A stretch of DNA of 44,663 bases from Deinococcus sp. Arct2-2 (GTDB lineage: Bacteria; Deinococcota; Deinococci; Deinococcales; Deinococcaceae): NCBI RefSeq assembly GCF_004801315.1, contig NZ_SSNW01000048.1:1-44663 (forward strand). Direction: 5' to 3'. Position numbers and translations under genes: made by a program. Within the stretch, counting starts at the first letter, position 1. The number at the start of each line of letters is the position of its first letter. Positions 9,970-17,521 of the stretch are shown here, one piece after another. A model generated the notes under the pieces. The model searched no databases, was not told the origin of the DNA, and saw only the letters and a list, made by a program, of their open reading frames with translations.

Positions 9970-11997
9970 TTAGTTCACCTTGACGGTAAAGGTGGCCGTG
10001 ATGCTCTTGCCCGAGGGCAGGATGTCGGCGGTGGTGATGTTGCCGTCATTGTTGCTGTCGAGGCCCGCGTACACGGTAGGGCCAGCGGCAGGAGCAGTGG
10101 CGCTCCAGTTGGTGCCGTTGCTGCTGTACAAGATGGCGCCCGCAGCGTCGCTAATGGCGCTCCAGCTACCGAAGGTGGTGTTGGCAGGCACGGTGTCTTT
10201 CACGAACGCCTTGGTGATGTTGGCGTTGCTGGTGTTCTTGCCGACGATGGTGTAGGTCAGCACTTGGCCGGGCTTGGCTTCTTTCAAGTCAACGGTCTTG
10301 ACAGGAGTTGCCACAGGCGTCGGGTTGATGGTCACGGTGTCGTTGATATCCGGCACAGTCACTTTGGTGATGGGCGAAGTGGCCGTCTGGTTCAGTACGA
10401 TGGTCTGGGCAGCAGCGTCACAAGGAATAGCCAGCGCAGCAATCAGCTTGACTTCGGCACCGGGGGCGATCAGGCCCGTGTCGGGGATGCTGTCGGTGTC
10501 GTCGGTGGTGTCGGTCAACAAGGTGTCGCCGCCGTCAATCGCTCCGTTGCCGTTCACGTCGCGGTAGTAGACCACTGGGGTGGTCACGATGGTGCCGCTG
10601 GTGAGCTTGATAGGAGCCGTGCCCGTGATGTTGTACAGGTCGGGCATGTTGCCGAGGTTGGCGACTTCCATGGCGAAGTAGCTGGTAACCGTGGTAATGC
10701 ACTGAGGGGTGCCGGGGATGACGGGGGTGCCGCCGGGGGTGATGGTTGGGGGCGTGCCAACCTGAATAGGCGTGGGGTCGCCGCCGGGGGTGCCGGGGGT
10801 AGGATCACCGAACGAAACTTTGGGCAACAGCACGATGTCTTTGGTGGTGTCGCTCTTGGTGGTGTCGTTGCTGCTGGTGGTGGTCACGACAATCGTAGGC
10901 TTGTCGGTGGGCGTTACGGGCGGGGTGCCAGCGGGGAACTTGACTTCGACCAGAATGTCGACGGTGCCGCCGGGTTGCAGGGTGCCAACATCGGGCTTGC
11001 CGTCGCCGTCGGTGTCAGGCAACACGGGGCCTTTGCTGCCGTCGGGGTTCTTGACGTACACGATCACGGTTGCGCCGGGGAAGTTCTCCGCAACGGTGGT
11101 GATCTCGAACACGTCGGGGCGGTTGCCGTTGTTCTGCACCGTATTAGTGAAGGTGACAACGGTGGTGGTGACGGTCACGGGGGCTTCCTGTGTATCGGTA
11201 GCCGTAGGCACGATGGTTACGGGCACAGGATCGGTGGAGGGGTAGGCAGGCGTTACAGGTGCGCCGTTGCCGTCAGGATCGCTCTTCGGCCCAATCACGC
11301 CAGCGTCGGTGCGCTTGACCGTAACGGTGTTGTAGTTGTCGTTGTCGATAGGCTGCACAAAGCCAGCAGCGGGTTCGAGGCCAGCGCCCGTGTTGGGATT
11401 ACGCGTACCGAAGGGATCGGCACCGATCTTGTCGCCCTCTGCGGTAACTGTAGGCACGGTGTAGACCTGGAAGAACAGCTTTTTCTCGTCAATAGCTACG
11501 CCCGTGATGGTGGTAATGGGTGCGCTAGCGGCGATTTCAGCGGGGCTTAGCTTACCGCTGTTATCAGTGTCAGCGCTGACAGGGTAGTAGCGCACGTCAG
11601 AAGGCTTGGCCGCACCGTTCAGGCTGTCGGTCAGGGTAGTCAGGCCGTAGTTTTCGTTGGGCACGTTGCCGGTGTTGGTCAGCGTGTACAGGAATTGGGC
11701 CGTGTCGCCGGGGCGCAGCGTGTCCGTCAGCAAGGCGTTCTCGGTCACGAACGTGGGGCCAGTCGCACCCAAATCGTTAGGCGTGATGGTAAAGCTAGGC
11801 ACGGGCAACACTTTGGTATCAACGGGGTTGGAAGGCACCGTGGTGGCAGGAGGAGGCGTCGTACCGGTAGGCACTTCAGGCGTAAATACAATCTCGGCGA
11901 TGTTGGTGATGACGGTACCAGCGGTGGTGCCAGCGGCGGAAGCGGTGCCCAAAGCGAGGGCTGCCAGCATAGAAATGAATGACCAAGACTTCTTCAT
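9970..11997 (-). CDS. Secreted DUF11-repeat protein rich in calcium-loop motifs (675 aa)
   Basis: It begins with a classical signal peptide (MKKSWSFISMLAALALGTASA) and is preceded by AGGAGA at a normal distance. The mature part is Thr/Pro/Val-rich with DUF11-type modules; the last one (about 585-675) reads VGKNTSNANITKAFVKDTV. Several acidic loops fit EF-hand/dockerin consensus: DTDNSGKLSPAE, DTDGDGKPDVG, DVNGNGAIDGGD and DSNNDGNITTAD. These suggest calcium-stabilised surface structure. It is the second gene of the operon, separated by 122 bp from the 180-aa gene and by ~190 bp from the 966-aa gene. No enzymatic motif is visible. Confidence 0.85.
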   Translation of the reverse strand: MKKSWSFISMLAALALGTASAAGTTAGTVITNIAEIVFTPEVPTGTTPPPATTVPSNPVDTKVLPVPSFTITPNDLGATGPTFVTENALLTDTLRPGDTAQFLYTLTNTGNVPNENYGLTTLTDSLNGAAKPSDVRYYPVSADTDNSGKLSPAEIAASAPITTITGVAIDEKKLFFQVYTVPTVTAEGDKIGADPFGTRNPNTGAGLEPAAGFVQPIDNDNYNTVTVKRTDAGVIGPKSDPDGNGAPVTPAYPSTDPVPVTIVPTATDTQEAPVTVTTTVVTFTNTVQNNGNRPDVFEITTVAENFPGATVIVYVKNPDGSKGPVLPDTDGDGKPDVGTLQPGGTVDILVEVKFPAGTPPVTPTDKPTIVVTTTSSNDTTKSDTTKDIVLLPKVSFGDPTPGTPGGDPTPIQVGTPPTITPGGTPVIPGTPQCITTVTSYFAMEVANLGNMPDLYNITGTAPIKLTSGTIVTTPVVYYRDVNGNGAIDGGDTLLTDTTDDTDSIPDTGLIAPGAEVKLIAALAIPCDAAAQTIVLNQTATSPITKVTVPDINDTVTINPTPVATPVKTVDLKEAKPGQVLTYTIVGKNTSNANITKAFVKDTVPANTTFGSWSAISDAAGAILYSSNGTNWSATAPAAGPTVYAGLDSNNDGNITTADILPSGKSITATFTVKVN

Positions 11998-12050
11998 GTG
12001 TTCTCCTGTGTACTGCTCGTAATTCTTGACTTAAGGGCTAACTGGCAAAA

Positions 12051-12085
12051 CAAATGAACCGTTGCAAATGAACTGCACCAAATGA
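12051..12085. repeat. Three CAAATGA direct repeats with 14-bp period
   Basis: CAAATGA occurs at 12051, 12065 and 12079 in the gap between the first two genes of the DUF11 operon. The exact 14-bp spacing suggests a protein-binding array or a slipped duplication; nothing more can be read from the sequence. Confidence 0.55.
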
Positions 12086-12119
12086 GTTGCCGAACAAAAA
12101 CTGCTGAACGGCGAATTTA

Positions 12120-12662
12120 CTATTTGACTTTCACGCGGAAGCTGAGCTTCAACGATTCGTCCTTCTTGAGGGTGGCAACTGTCCAGCGCACGTTGGTGTA
12201 CGTGTTGGTGGGTGCAGCAACCTGCTTGGTCACGCTTTTGCCGTTTTCGGTCACCGTGACCGTGCGGGTAGGCGTGGCGGCGTAGGTTTTGCCGTTGTCT
12301 ACGGAATACAGCAGCTTCCAACGCTCGTTGCCGGGCGTGGCCTGCCCACTGAACTCGGTGCCTTTGGGCACAGGAATGCCCACGTACACAGTGTTCAGCG
12401 CCTTGCCACTGATGTTGGTCACAGTGACTTCTTCACGCAGGATGTCGTTGGGCAACACCGTTTTGGGGGCCAGCACCACTTGCTCGGTGGTTTTGCCGTC
12501 TACGGTGGTGGTTTTGATCAAATCCTGCGCCAGCACGAACTTGATGGCTTTGTTGACCGTGCCGCTGCTAGCTGGGGCGGAGGTGGCCGGGGTGGTCTGT
12601 GCGCCTGCCATGACCGTGAGGCCGAGCAGCAAAGTGGTTGTCAAAACTGGGGTGTATTTCAA
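12120..12662 (-). CDS. Small exported Ig-like (DUF11-related) protein (180 aa), first gene of surface operon
   Basis: The start is the TTG at 12662: GGAGG lies 8 nt upstream and the product opens with a signal peptide (LKYTPVLTTTLLLGLTVMAGAQ). A start further upstream would run through the terminator hairpin. The mature ~155 residues form one beta-rich domain with DUF11-like phrasing (VTNISGKALNTVYVGIPVP, then GNERWKLLYSVDNGKTYA). It heads the operon, directly behind the leader terminator. It may be a secreted subunit or chaperone-like partner of the larger DUF11 proteins; that role is inference. Confidence 0.8.
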   Translation of the reverse strand: MKYTPVLTTTLLLGLTVMAGAQTTPATSAPASSGTVNKAIKFVLAQDLIKTTTVDGKTTEQVVLAPKTVLPNDILREEVTVTNISGKALNTVYVGIPVPKGTEFSGQATPGNERWKLLYSVDNGKTYAATPTRTVTVTENGKSVTKQVAAPTNTYTNVRWTVATLKKDESLKLSFRVKVK

Positions 12663-12681
12663 GGTGGAGTCCTCCGAGGGG

Positions 12682-12727
12682 AAAAAAAAGACCGACAGGT
12701 GTGGAAAAATCCACAGTTCTGTCGGTC
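12682..12727 (-). terminator. Strong intrinsic terminator in the leader of the DUF11 operon (attenuator)
   Basis: On the minus strand GACCGACAG pairs with CTGTCGGTC. The helix continues with TGTGGA/TCCACA closing a TTTT loop, and a run of eight T follows. It ends only ~20 nt before the TTG start and overlaps nothing else. No promoter fits between it and the gene, so transcription must pass it to express the operon. Confidence 0.85.
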
Positions 12728-12742
12728 GCGCCACTCGCTCCG

Positions 12743-12772
12743 CACCTGGCAGGCGCCCGTATAGGCCAGGTG
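12743..12772 (-). promoter_or_regulatory. Second hairpin in the DUF11 operon leader
   Basis: CACCTGGC and GCCAGGTG form a perfect 8-bp stem with a 14-nt loop, 16 nt upstream of the leader terminator. Together the two hairpins make a compact ~100-nt structured leader, which could also accumulate as a small RNA after termination. Confidence 0.55.
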
Positions 12773-12787
12773 GTTCATCGCTCCGGA

Positions 12788-12799
12788 ACAACTAGTTGT
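12788..12799. promoter_or_regulatory. 12-bp perfect palindrome ACAACTAGTTGT
   Basis: A perfect palindrome lies just upstream of the structured leader. Its position suits an operator for the DUF11 operon. A chance occurrence is possible. Confidence 0.3.
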
Positions 12800-12953
12800 A
12801 TGTCGAAAACTTCACAAGCTCCGCAGCGGGTAGCCAAGTCGTTCTGACATCCTTGTCACAAAACGTGGCAAGGGGCCAAGTCCGATGAGTAATCAGTGAG
12901 CGTGCTATGATAACTGACACGCCGGTATGAAATATCTCACGTCCTAGCCGAAC

Positions 12954-12985
12954 AGTATCATCCCGGTCAGGAAGGGCGTTGTCAA
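12954..12985 (-). promoter_or_regulatory. Tentative promoter for the DUF11 operon
   Basis: On the minus strand TTGACA (12985-12980) overlaps the carA stop. About 20 nt later comes GATACT. The -35 is perfect but the spacing is longer than the usual 17 nt, so this is a weak call. The rest of 12800-12950 shows no better sigma-70-like pair. Confidence 0.25.
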
Positions 12986-14181
12986 ACCCCCAAACGGCCT
13001 GTAGACGCTTTAGCGACGGGTGTGCCACTCCCCCCATCGAATAAATCTATTTCCTCTATGAATCTGTTGAACAAGTACCGACTATCGTGCGGGCCGGGGC
13101 TGGCCTCCGGGTGGTACTGCACCGAAAACACCGGATAGCGCGTGTGGGCCATCCCTTCTAGAGTCCCATCATTTAAATTGATGTGCGTGGCGACGAAAGC
13201 CCCGTTGGGAATGGATTCGAGGTCAACTGCATAGCCGTGATTTTGTGAGGTAATTTCTACGGTATTGGTTAAGAGGTTCTTAACGGGCTGATTGCCGCCT
13301 CGGTGACCAAATTTCATCTTGAATGTCTTGCCGCCTGCCGCGAGACCCAGAATTTGATGGCCCAAGCAAATGCCGAAAGTAGGCAGCAGGCCCATCAGTT
13401 CCCACGCGGCTTTGTGGGCGTATTCCAGCGGGGCGGGATCGCCGGGGCCGTTGCTGAGAAACAGGCCGTGTGGCTGAAGTGCCATGATCTGCGCCGGGGT
13501 AGTGTGCGCCGGAACCACGATAGGTTCGATGCCCACCTCGGCCAGCCGCTCGATGATGGTGTGTTTGATGCCGAAATCCATGAGCACCACGCGCTTGCCG
13601 CTGCGGAGGGTGGGGAAGGCATAGGGCAAAGCGGTCGTCACTTCACGGGTCATATCGAAGCCGTCTATGTCTTGGTGGCCCTGTGCGCGGCGTACATATA
13701 CCTGTTCTTCGGCAGGCGTAAATTCGCCGTAAGAGTCCTCTGGGTGGGTGTAAGAGCGGTGGGCGATGACGCCCTTGACCACGCCGCCCGAACGCAGACG
13801 GCGCACCAGCGCCCGCGTATCGATGCCCTGAATAGACACGACGCCGTACTGCTGCATAAACGCCTCTAGAGACTGCTGGGCGCGGTGGTTGCTGTACGTC
13901 CCCGAAAACTCGCGGGAAATGAAGCCGCGCACATACGGCTTATTGGATTCCATGTCGTAGATGGCGACACCGTAGTTGCCCACGTGCGGGTAGGTAATAG
14001 TCACGATTTGCCCGTTGTAGCTGGGGTCGGTCATGATTTCCTGATACCCGGTCATGGAGGTGTTGAACACCACTTCGCCCACCGTTTCGCCCCGGTGTCC
14101 GTAGGCGTAGCCCCGGTAGACCGTGCCGTCTTCTAGGGCCAGAATCGCCCGTTCCTTTTTCAACATGCTGATTAAACTCAT
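12982..14181 (-). CDS. carA: Carbamoyl-phosphate synthase small (glutaminase) subunit
   Basis: CarA hydrolyses glutamine and channels ammonia to CarB to make carbamoyl phosphate for arginine and pyrimidine synthesis. The 399-aa length is usual. The N-terminal CPSase domain (about 10-145) is followed by a class-I glutamine amidotransferase domain (about 195-385). The nucleophile is Cys272 in [12 protein letters not shown], with His357 and Glu359 in [10 protein letters not shown] completing the triad. SNGPGDP (about 243) is the oxyanion-loop motif. GGAGGAGG stands 6 nt before the ATG. The partner carB is ~14 kb away on the other strand, so the two are not co-transcribed. A 14-codon upstream ORF overlaps the start by ATGA. 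Confidence 0.97.
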   Translation of the reverse strand: MSLISMLKKERAILALEDGTVYRGYAYGHRGETVGEVVFNTSMTGYQEIMTDPSYNGQIVTITYPHVGNYGVAIYDMESNKPYVRGFISREFSGTYSNHRAQQSLEAFMQQYGVVSIQGIDTRALVRRLRSGGVVKGVIAHRSYTHPEDSYGEFTPAEEQVYVRRAQGHQDIDGFDMTREVTTALPYAFPTLRSGKRVVLMDFGIKHTIIERLAEVGIEPIVVPAHTTPAQIMALQPHGLFLSNGPGDPAPLEYAHKAAWELMGLLPTFGICLGHQILGLAAGGKTFKMKFGHRGGNQPVKNLLTNTVEITSQNHGYAVDLESIPNGAFVATHINLNDGTLEGMAHTRYPVFSVQYHPEASPGPHDSRYLFNRFIEEIDLFDGGSGTPVAKASTGRLGV

Positions 14182-14222
14182 GCTTGGCCTCCTCCATTCG
14201 CGCCTCTCTGGACGCAGTTCAT
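14178..14222 (-). CDS. Possible leader ORF overlapping the carA start (14 codons)
   Basis: An ATG at 14222 opens a 14-codon frame ([14 protein letters not shown]) whose TGA overlaps the carA ATG as ATGA. The frame contains one Arg codon (AGA) and covers the carA Shine-Dalgarno. The flanking CGCGCC/GGCGCG can pair into a hairpin. This could couple carA translation to a leader; it has no obvious ribosome-binding site of its own. Confidence 0.3.
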   Translation of the reverse strand: MNCVQRGANGGGQA

Positions 14223-14313
14223 GGCGCGTGGTGCATCATAGCTGGCCTCAGCTGGGGCAAAGCAAGCCATATAGACACTCACGCGCCGGGGATGTTGTAT
14301 TCATGCAAGCCAG

Positions 14314-14356
14314 CAAAAAGGCTGCCTGACCACAATGCAGTCTGGACAGCCTTTTC
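14314..14356 (-). terminator. Terminator-like hairpin upstream of carA
   Basis: On the minus strand AAAAGGCTG pairs with CAGCCTTTT across a 22-nt loop and ends in T5. It lies between the DUF3352-like gene and carA. It is either a second terminator for the upstream unit or part of the carA leader. Confidence 0.5.
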
Positions 14357-14407
14357 GGTTACCGCGCCCATTGCTGGGGCGTATTTTAATGCATCAGTAG
14401 TGAATAC

Positions 14408-14436
14408 GGAAGGCCGAGCTTACGAGTCGGCCTTCC
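14408..14436 (-). terminator. Terminator of the DUF3352-like gene
   Basis: GGAAGGCCGA and TCGGCCTTCC form a perfect 10-bp stem with a 9-nt loop, ending 8 nt after the stop codon at 14444. The T-tract is poor, but position and stem fit a terminator. Confidence 0.65.
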
Positions 14437-14443
14437 CAAACGC

Positions 14444-16174
14444 TCACCAGTTGAATTTGACGTTGGATTTGCTGACGATCAGGTTGCTGCTGACACTGGT
14501 CTGAGAAGTCATGCCGTCGTAGCGGTTGATCAGGTCGGTCAGGACAGTGCCCACCGGCTTGAACATTTCTGACATCCCTCCCTGCATGTCTTCCAAATCT
14601 GCGATTTCTTCCTCGGTCATGCCTTCGGTATCGGCCTCATCCAACGTTGCGGCGGGCAGGGCATTGGCAAACACACCCATCACCTGTTCCTCGGTCACGT
14701 CGGCGGGGTTGCGGGCGTACATCCAGCCTGCCGAACCCTGAGCCTTGAGATTGGCGGCCTTGAAGTCGGCGTCTTCGGCCAGCACAGAGGTATCTTCGGC
14801 CAAAGCGGCGTTAAGGGCCGTTTGGCTGTAGGCCGTAATCAGGTAGCCGTCCCGGAAGGCGTAAACCATCTTCAGGTCGGCCAGCACGTCAGTCAGATTG
14901 GAAACGCCGCTCAGTGCGCCCATCATGCCCATGCCCACACCCGAGGGGAGTTCGTCCATGCCCAGATCTGTCAAACCGCCTGCATTCTTGATCAGGCCGT
15001 CCAGACTCTTGGCGACGCCTGCAATCGCCATATTCACTGCTTCTGCATATTCAGGCATATGGGCTTCGGCGGCGTCCAGATCGGACACGCGCTGATAGGT
15101 CACGCTGTAATCGAGACTGCTGAGGGGGTTGGCGGCGTCGAAGCCTGCGGCCTGTGCGCCGTCCAGAGTGACTTGGGCGCATTCCTTGTCGAGGTACTGC
15201 GCCGAACGCTCCAGGTGGCTGGCAAGCTGGCTGTCGGTCAGGAAGCCCACCGGGTCAAGCAGATCGACGCGGGTAATCCAGCGGGCGGCGTAGGCGTTGC
15301 TTTCGGGGGCGCACGCGCTGGCCGTGACGGTCTCGGCAGTGGCCGGAATGATGTCCTGCACGGCAAAATCGGTAGTGGTGGTCAGAATGCGGCTCAGAGG
15401 CTTGTCTTTGCCTTCCGTGTTGACTGCGTGCGCCGATTGCCCGGTCAGGCCCGCCGCTGTGGTGGTAAATCCTGCCGAATACTGGCCCAACGTATCTACG
15501 GCGTCCACGATGGGCGACAGCAGGCGGGGTAGGAAAAAGCGTGAAAACTGGCTGCGGGCCACTTTGGCTGCCGCCGAAAAGTTGACGAAGAACGAGAGTT
15601 CCTGTGCGCCCTTCGCAGTGGTGGGAGCGGTGTAGGCCGCCGAGTTCAGCAGGCGCGGGGCAGTGCTTCCGCTGAGGCGTCCCAAGTAGTTCATCAGCAG
15701 GGTTTTGTTGCTGGACATATACACGAGGCCCTGAGACTGCCCCACGAACAGGCTGCCGTCACGCGAAAAGGAGTACAGGCCGACTTTTGCGCCGGGCTTG
15801 TCGGGCAGCATTTCACTCAGCATCTCGTTGGACAGTTCATCGGTACGGGAGACAGCCAGTACGTGCAGATCGAAGGGTTTGCCGGGTGCGCCAACGGTAA
15901 ACACGCCCAGTGCGCCTTCTTTGCCCAACGAACCTTTCAGGATCTGCTGAAATCCGGTGAGCGTATCGGTCATGTCGGCCACATCGGGAGAGTCTTCGCC
16001 TACGGTTTCGGCCACTTGCCCCACCAGACCAAACAGGCGGTCAACGGCCCCGCCCGCGTTCCTGCTTTCCAACGTGAGTAGCGCCCCAGCGGGCATATTT
16101 TGGGCAAGCGTGGCAGCCTGCGCCCCCGAACCGAGGGCGGCAAGCAACAATGTCAGCGAGAGCGTTTTCTTCAT
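14444..16174 (-). CDS. Exported DUF3352-like protein (576 aa)
   Basis: A clear signal peptide (MKKTLSLTLLLAALGSGAQA) leads into a mature part opening ATLAQNMPAGALLTLESRN. That opening and the overall length resemble DUF3352 proteins, which are common in Deinococcus and cyanobacteria and have no known function. Near the C-terminus is an acidic helical stretch (DEADTEGMTEEEIADLEDMQ). No enzymatic motif is visible. The family assignment is from memory of its typical N-terminal phrase. The gene seems leaderless: TAAGAT ends 6 nt before the ATG and there is no properly spaced Shine-Dalgarno. Confidence 0.75.
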   Translation of the reverse strand: MKKTLSLTLLLAALGSGAQAATLAQNMPAGALLTLESRNAGGAVDRLFGLVGQVAETVGEDSPDVADMTDTLTGFQQILKGSLGKEGALGVFTVGAPGKPFDLHVLAVSRTDELSNEMLSEMLPDKPGAKVGLYSFSRDGSLFVGQSQGLVYMSSNKTLLMNYLGRLSGSTAPRLLNSAAYTAPTTAKGAQELSFFVNFSAAAKVARSQFSRFFLPRLLSPIVDAVDTLGQYSAGFTTTAAGLTGQSAHAVNTEGKDKPLSRILTTTTDFAVQDIIPATAETVTASACAPESNAYAARWITRVDLLDPVGFLTDSQLASHLERSAQYLDKECAQVTLDGAQAAGFDAANPLSSLDYSVTYQRVSDLDAAEAHMPEYAEAVNMAIAGVAKSLDGLIKNAGGLTDLGMDELPSGVGMGMMGALSGVSNLTDVLADLKMVYAFRDGYLITAYSQTALNAALAEDTSVLAEDADFKAANLKAQGSAGWMYARNPADVTEEQVMGVFANALPAATLDEADTEGMTEEEIADLEDMQGGMSEMFKPVGTVLTDLINRYDGMTSQTSVSSNLIVSKSNVKFNW

Positions 16175-16180
16175 AGCCCT

Positions 16181-16186
16181 ATCTTA
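16181..16186 (-). promoter_or_regulatory. -10 box for leaderless transcription of the DUF3352-like gene
   Basis: TAAGAT lies exactly 6 nt before the ATG on the minus strand, the arrangement reported for leaderless Deinococcus genes. No convincing -35 is visible. Confidence 0.4.
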
Positions 16187-16249
16187 GCGGTCAGTCAGGT
16201 GGGATGAGCGGGCAAATTGGCCTACTCCCCACGTCAGGTGAGGACTTGA

Positions 16250-16900
16250 TTAGCCCAGATGCTTGAGGGCTTCCCGCCGCGCCAGTCCGGTCAGACCCAG
16301 TGTTTGGACTGCCGACAGCACCCACGCCGGATCGGTTTTGGCGTACTCGCGTAAGGCCCAGCCAATCGCCTTCTGAAGAAAGAATTCGCGCTCGTGCTGC
16401 ACGGCCCGGATGGTGTCTAGAAGCAAATCGGTGTCGGTGTTTGTCTTGGCCTTCAGTTGCGCCAATACCGCCGCCCGCCTTGTCCAGAGATGGGGGCTGA
16501 CCCGCCATAATTCCACCCGCTCGCGCCGTTGCTCCGCGTTTGCAAAAGCCCCAGCCAGCAAAGGCGACAACGAATCCAACACGTCCCAATGATCGGCAGC
16601 AGGCAACAGGCCTTCCAAAAAGGGCAGGTCGGCAGGGCGGGGGCGACTGGCGGCCAACACGTCCAGCACCGCGTACCGCTCTTCGCGGAACTCGCCTGCC
16701 CACAAGTCCAGTGAGGCAGCAAAGCGCACAGCCCGGTCAGGCTCCAGCTTCAGCGCCGCCCGCACCACCTCGCGCCGCGCCGGAGTCTGCACGCCTAGAA
16801 ACGGTTGAATGCCCTTCATATAGGCGAACATGACGGGCGCGAGGGCAGGATTGGCCCGGTCATGCAAACCCAGCCGAATCCTGCCCGCCAGATCGGTCAA
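16250..16900 (-). CDS. DNA alkylation repair protein, AlkD family (HEAT-like 3-methyladenine glycosylase)
   Basis: AlkD enzymes remove cationic alkylated bases (N3-methyladenine, N7-methylguanine) with a stack of HEAT-like repeats. Family landmarks are present in order: AYMKGIQPFLGV, FREERYAVLD, HWDVLDSL (Trp-Asp of the active site), RRAAVLAQLK (Arg) and FFLQKAIGWALREYAKTDP. I chose the TTG at 16900 because it overlaps the stop of the upstream GNAT gene as TTGA, a normal coupling arrangement. A TTG at 16933 would add 11 residues and overlap that gene by 37 nt. The product is ~216 aa, usual for the family. It is the last gene of its unit; its link to arginine synthesis is unclear. Confidence 0.85.
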   Translation of the reverse strand: MTDLAGRIRLGLHDRANPALAPVMFAYMKGIQPFLGVQTPARREVVRAALKLEPDRAVRFAASLDLWAGEFREERYAVLDVLAASRPRPADLPFLEGLLPAADHWDVLDSLSPLLAGAFANAEQRRERVELWRVSPHLWTRRAAVLAQLKAKTNTDTDLLLDTIRAVQHEREFFLQKAIGWALREYAKTDPAWVLSAVQTLGLTGLARREALKHLG

Positions 16901-17424
16901 CTCAATTCTCTGTACATCGCAATCTCGTTGCAATTTTCAAAGAAAGCGCAGCGTTGGCATTCGCTCCAGACTTTGGGGTGCAGGTTGGTCTTATCTATTC
17001 GCACGAAGCCGCACTTTTCAAAGAATCCCTGCTGATAAGTCCATGCGAACAGAGCAGGCAACGCGATTTCCCGCGCTTCCTGTTCACAGGCTTCCACCAG
17101 TTTTTTGCCCAGCCCGCGCCCCTGCATGGCCGGATGAATGGCGAGGCCGCGCACTTCGGCCAAGTCGGGGGCCAGCATGTGCAGGCCGCACACACCCGCC
17201 AAGCCGCCGGGATGCCCCGCGTGTGGTTCGGCCAAGTACAGGTGAAAATCACGGATGGTTTCGGCCAGCAGCGCCCGCGAACGCACCAGCATCAGCCCAC
17301 GCGCCGCCCAGTAGCCGATCAGTTCGTGAATGGCGTCTATGTCGCTGAGGCGGGCCTTGCGGGTGCTGAGAGGGGCGTCGGGGTGCAGGTCTGGAACGGC
17401 GATGGAGTCTAGAGAGAGGGTCAT
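16897..17424 (-). CDS. argA: GNAT acetyltransferase, N-acetylglutamate synthase-like (short ArgA type)
   Basis: This 175-aa GNAT has the acetyl-CoA loop in HPAMQGRGLGKKL (after VRGLAI). Its C-terminus reads KVWSECQRCAFFENCNEIAM, a Cys-rich tail I recognise from short stand-alone N-acetylglutamate synthases of the mycobacterial Rv2747 type. The inferred reaction is acetyl-CoA plus glutamate to N-acetylglutamate, the first step of arginine synthesis. Its location in the argG-argH neighbourhood supports this. It overlaps the AlkD gene by 4 nt and is preceded by a 97-bp gap with a repeat hairpin. Another GNAT activity is possible. Confidence 0.7.
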   Translation of the reverse strand: MTLSLDSIAVPDLHPDAPLSTRKARLSDIDAIHELIGYWAARGLMLVRSRALLAETIRDFHLYLAEPHAGHPGGLAGVCGLHMLAPDLAEVRGLAIHPAMQGRGLGKKLVEACEQEAREIALPALFAWTYQQGFFEKCGFVRIDKTNLHPKVWSECQRCAFFENCNEIAMYRELS

Positions 17425-17448
17425 AGGTGGCCCCCAAGACTAGAGCTA

Positions 17449-17506
17449 GATCGTGGATCGTGGATCGTGGAAAAAGATTCAGTGCTGACTCCAATCCACG
17501 ATCCAC
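17449..17506. repeat. Triple GATCGTG tandem repeat with inverted copy
   Basis: GATCGTG occurs three times head-to-tail at 17449-17469. An inverted copy, ATCCACGATCCAC, lies at 17494-17506, giving a 12-bp hairpin stem around a ~24-nt loop. It sits between two GNAT genes and could act as a terminator, processing site or dispersed extragenic repeat. Confidence 0.7.
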
Positions 17507-17521
17507 CCTCTACGTTCCCCT

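Noticed and set aside
12682..12772. SRP RNA, 6S RNA or tmRNA in the DUF11 leader
   Set aside because: None of the conserved motifs of these RNAs is present; the structure is explained by two hairpins and a terminator.
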